From: JBHJOF01 sp050330055
Lineage (GTDB): Bacteria; Pseudomonadota; Alphaproteobacteria; Kiloniellales; JAKSDN01
Reading direction: 5' to 3'
Assembly: GCA_050330055.1 (NCBI GenBank)
Contig: JBHJOF010000159.1
Location: 1 to 5,475 of the forward strand
DNA length: 5,475 bases
Below are positions 4,807-5,475 of this stretch, one piece after another (position 1 is the stretch's first letter; each line of letters begins with the position of its first letter). Made by a program: the position numbers and the translations under genes. The notes below the pieces were generated by a model. The model worked only from the letters and a program-made list of their open reading frames with translations, was not told the origin of the DNA and ran no database searches.

Positions 4807-5282
4807 GTGCCGACCCTCCCGGCCAGCCGGTAAATATCCTCCAGCAAGGCCACTACCTCCCGGTCATCGGGCGGGCAGTCAATGTCGATGGTCCAGTCCT
4901 GGATGACACCCGCTTTCTCGGCCAGCTCGCTCAAGGTCTCTGCCGGCTCGTTGACGACGGCCCAATAGGCGCAGTCCTTGGCGTCGTGCGGGCCGTTCAC
5001 CTGTTCGTCGGGCAGGTCTTGCCCGAGCACGGCGTCATAGGCCGCGCTGGCCTGCTCGTAGGTTTCCAGCAGCGCCTGGAAGGCAGGGGAGACGCCGCCC
5101 AAGAACGGCCGTACCCGCGCCTCCAGTTGGTCGAGCTGGGCGCGGATGTCCAGCGCCAGCTCCAGCGCGGCGTCGCTGTAGAAAACCTTGCCGTCAGGTT
5201 CCGCCGCCAGAGCGGCAGGAGCGGCCAGGGCAAGAGCCGTGGCCGGTGCGCTCTGCAAGAGCGCGCGTCGTGTCGTTTGCAT
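4803..5282 (-). CDS. Tat-signal exported protein of unknown function, first gene of the operon
   Basis: A 159-residue protein. It begins with a twin-arginine signal: TRRALLQ at residues 4-10, an alanine/leucine core at 11-26, and a likely AXA cleavage at ALA (24-26). The protein should therefore be exported folded to the periplasm. The mature part (about 133 residues) looks helical: FYSDAALELALDIRAQLDQL (34-53), SPAFQALLETYEQASAAYDAV (65-85), a middle part with DAKDCAYWAVVNEPAETLSEL (100-120), and EVVALLEDIYRLAG (142-155). Two cysteines (104, 136) could form a disulfide or bind a ligand; Tat export suggests a cofactor or quick folding, but no cofactor motif is visible. I recognise no family. 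A GGGAG site 8 bases before the ATG lies within a palindrome (5289-5312). The stop overlaps the next gene as ATGA. Confidence 0.8.
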   Translation of the reverse strand: MQTTRRALLQSAPATALALAAPAALAAEPDGKVFYSDAALELALDIRAQLDQLEARVRPFLGGVSPAFQALLETYEQASAAYDAVLGQDLPDEQVNGPHDAKDCAYWAVVNEPAETLSELAEKAGVIQDWTIDIDCPPDDREVVALLEDIYRLAGRVGT

Positions 5283-5288
5283 GGATCA

Positions 5289-5312
5289 GTCTCCCAAAGG
5301 CCCTTGGGAGAC
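5289..5312 (-). promoter_or_regulatory. Palindrome containing the ribosome binding site of the operon
   Basis: GTCTCCCAA and TTGGGAGAC form a perfect 9-bp inverted repeat around a 6-base centre; the 24-base dyad has only one imperfect pair. Read as minus-strand RNA, the right arm carries GGGAG, 8 bases before the ATG at 5282, while the left arm carries the complementary CTCCC. The hairpin would hide the ribosome binding site. As DNA it could equally be an operator for a dimeric repressor. The sequence is seen; either role is inference. Confidence 0.7.
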
Positions 5313-5334
5313 CGCTTCCTGAATGCTAGATAGG

Positions 5335-5340
5335 ATTGTA
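5335..5340 (-). promoter_or_regulatory. Possible -10 box of the operon promoter
   Basis: On the minus strand TACAAT matches the sigma70 -10 consensus at five of six positions. Transcription would start near 5328, giving a leader of about 46 bases that includes the palindrome at 5289-5312. No good -35 box is found 16-18 bases upstream, so an activator or another sigma factor may be involved, or the match is chance. Confidence 0.35.
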
Positions 5341-5348
5341 GCCATTGA

Positions 5349-5475
5349 CGCGGGCTCCCCTGAGAGCCGGTTGATGGTCAGGGCCGGTCAGGCGGTAGCA
5401 CGCTTGGCCGGCCCGCTTACGTTGCGCCCCCTTGGGAGCCCCTGTCAAGGGCAGCGGGCGGCGGTTCATCCGAGG
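5349..5475. other. Region upstream of the operon with short repeats
   Basis: No convincing gene. CCCTTGGGAG at 5429-5438 repeats the same ten bases found at 5301-5310 in the palindrome before the operon, and can pair with CAAGGG at 5446-5451. GGCTC (5353-5357) pairs with GAGCC (5364-5368) around a 6-base loop. A minus-strand frame of 47 codons from ATG 5469 to TAG 5326 is open but unsupported. Confidence 0.45.

Noticed and set aside
5326..5469. A 47-codon minus-strand frame ending upstream of the operon, possibly the end of a longer gene to the right
   Set aside because: It is short and Arg/Pro-rich, shows no recognisable motif and overlaps the probable operon promoter. The window ends before its upstream part can be judged.
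1..5475. CRISPR arrays, IS elements, rRNA genes and riboswitches
   Set aside because: No regularly spaced repeats, transposase motifs, terminal repeats with target duplications, rRNA signatures or known riboswitch cores were found on reading both strands.

Overview
The window looks like chromosomal DNA of a GC-rich alphaproteobacterium, probably of the Rhodospirillales type. This rests on the NDUFS4-type accessory subunit of respiratory complex I, which among bacteria is characteristic of Alphaproteobacteria, on a TamA N-terminus of alphaproteobacterial style, on CCA-encoding tRNA genes, and on the high GC and codon bias throughout. The taxonomic call is inference from protein recognition, not from a database search.

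Layout. Positions 1-556 (minus strand) carry the 5' part of an outer-membrane assembly gene (tamA-like). It runs off the left edge into a perfect 24-bp inverted repeat that looks like an assembly fold-back. A roughly 420-bp non-coding region with a 12-bp triplet repeat separates it from a divergent PAPS-dependent sulfotransferase gene (974-1822). From 1823 to 3230 lies a sparse region with small membrane-protein genes: a doubtful one at 1975-2208, a 38-residue one at 2470-2586, and a 129-residue two-helix protein at 2836-3225. Strong intrinsic terminators lie at 2698-2740 and 3159-3202; the second sits inside the 3' end of the 129-residue reading frame.

Positions 3270-3860 are conserved housekeeping: tRNA-Pro(TGG), the complex I NDUFS4-like gene, and tRNA-Arg(TCT), all on the plus strand. 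Just past the tRNA-Arg gene the strand and gene type change. After about 200 bp without a recognisable gene comes a compact minus-strand operon of four unrecognised small genes (5282 down to 4119). They are joined by three identical 4-base ATGA overlaps and end at a terminator (4061-4093). The first gene encodes a Tat-signal protein; the other three encode short soluble, helical or coiled-coil proteins. Its start is preceded by a near-palindrome that contains the ribosome binding site, which suggests switched expression.

The most unusual part is this Tat-protein operon beside a tRNA 3' end, a layout typical of the edge of an integrated element. No integrase or duplicated attachment site is visible here, so the island idea is only a hypothesis.
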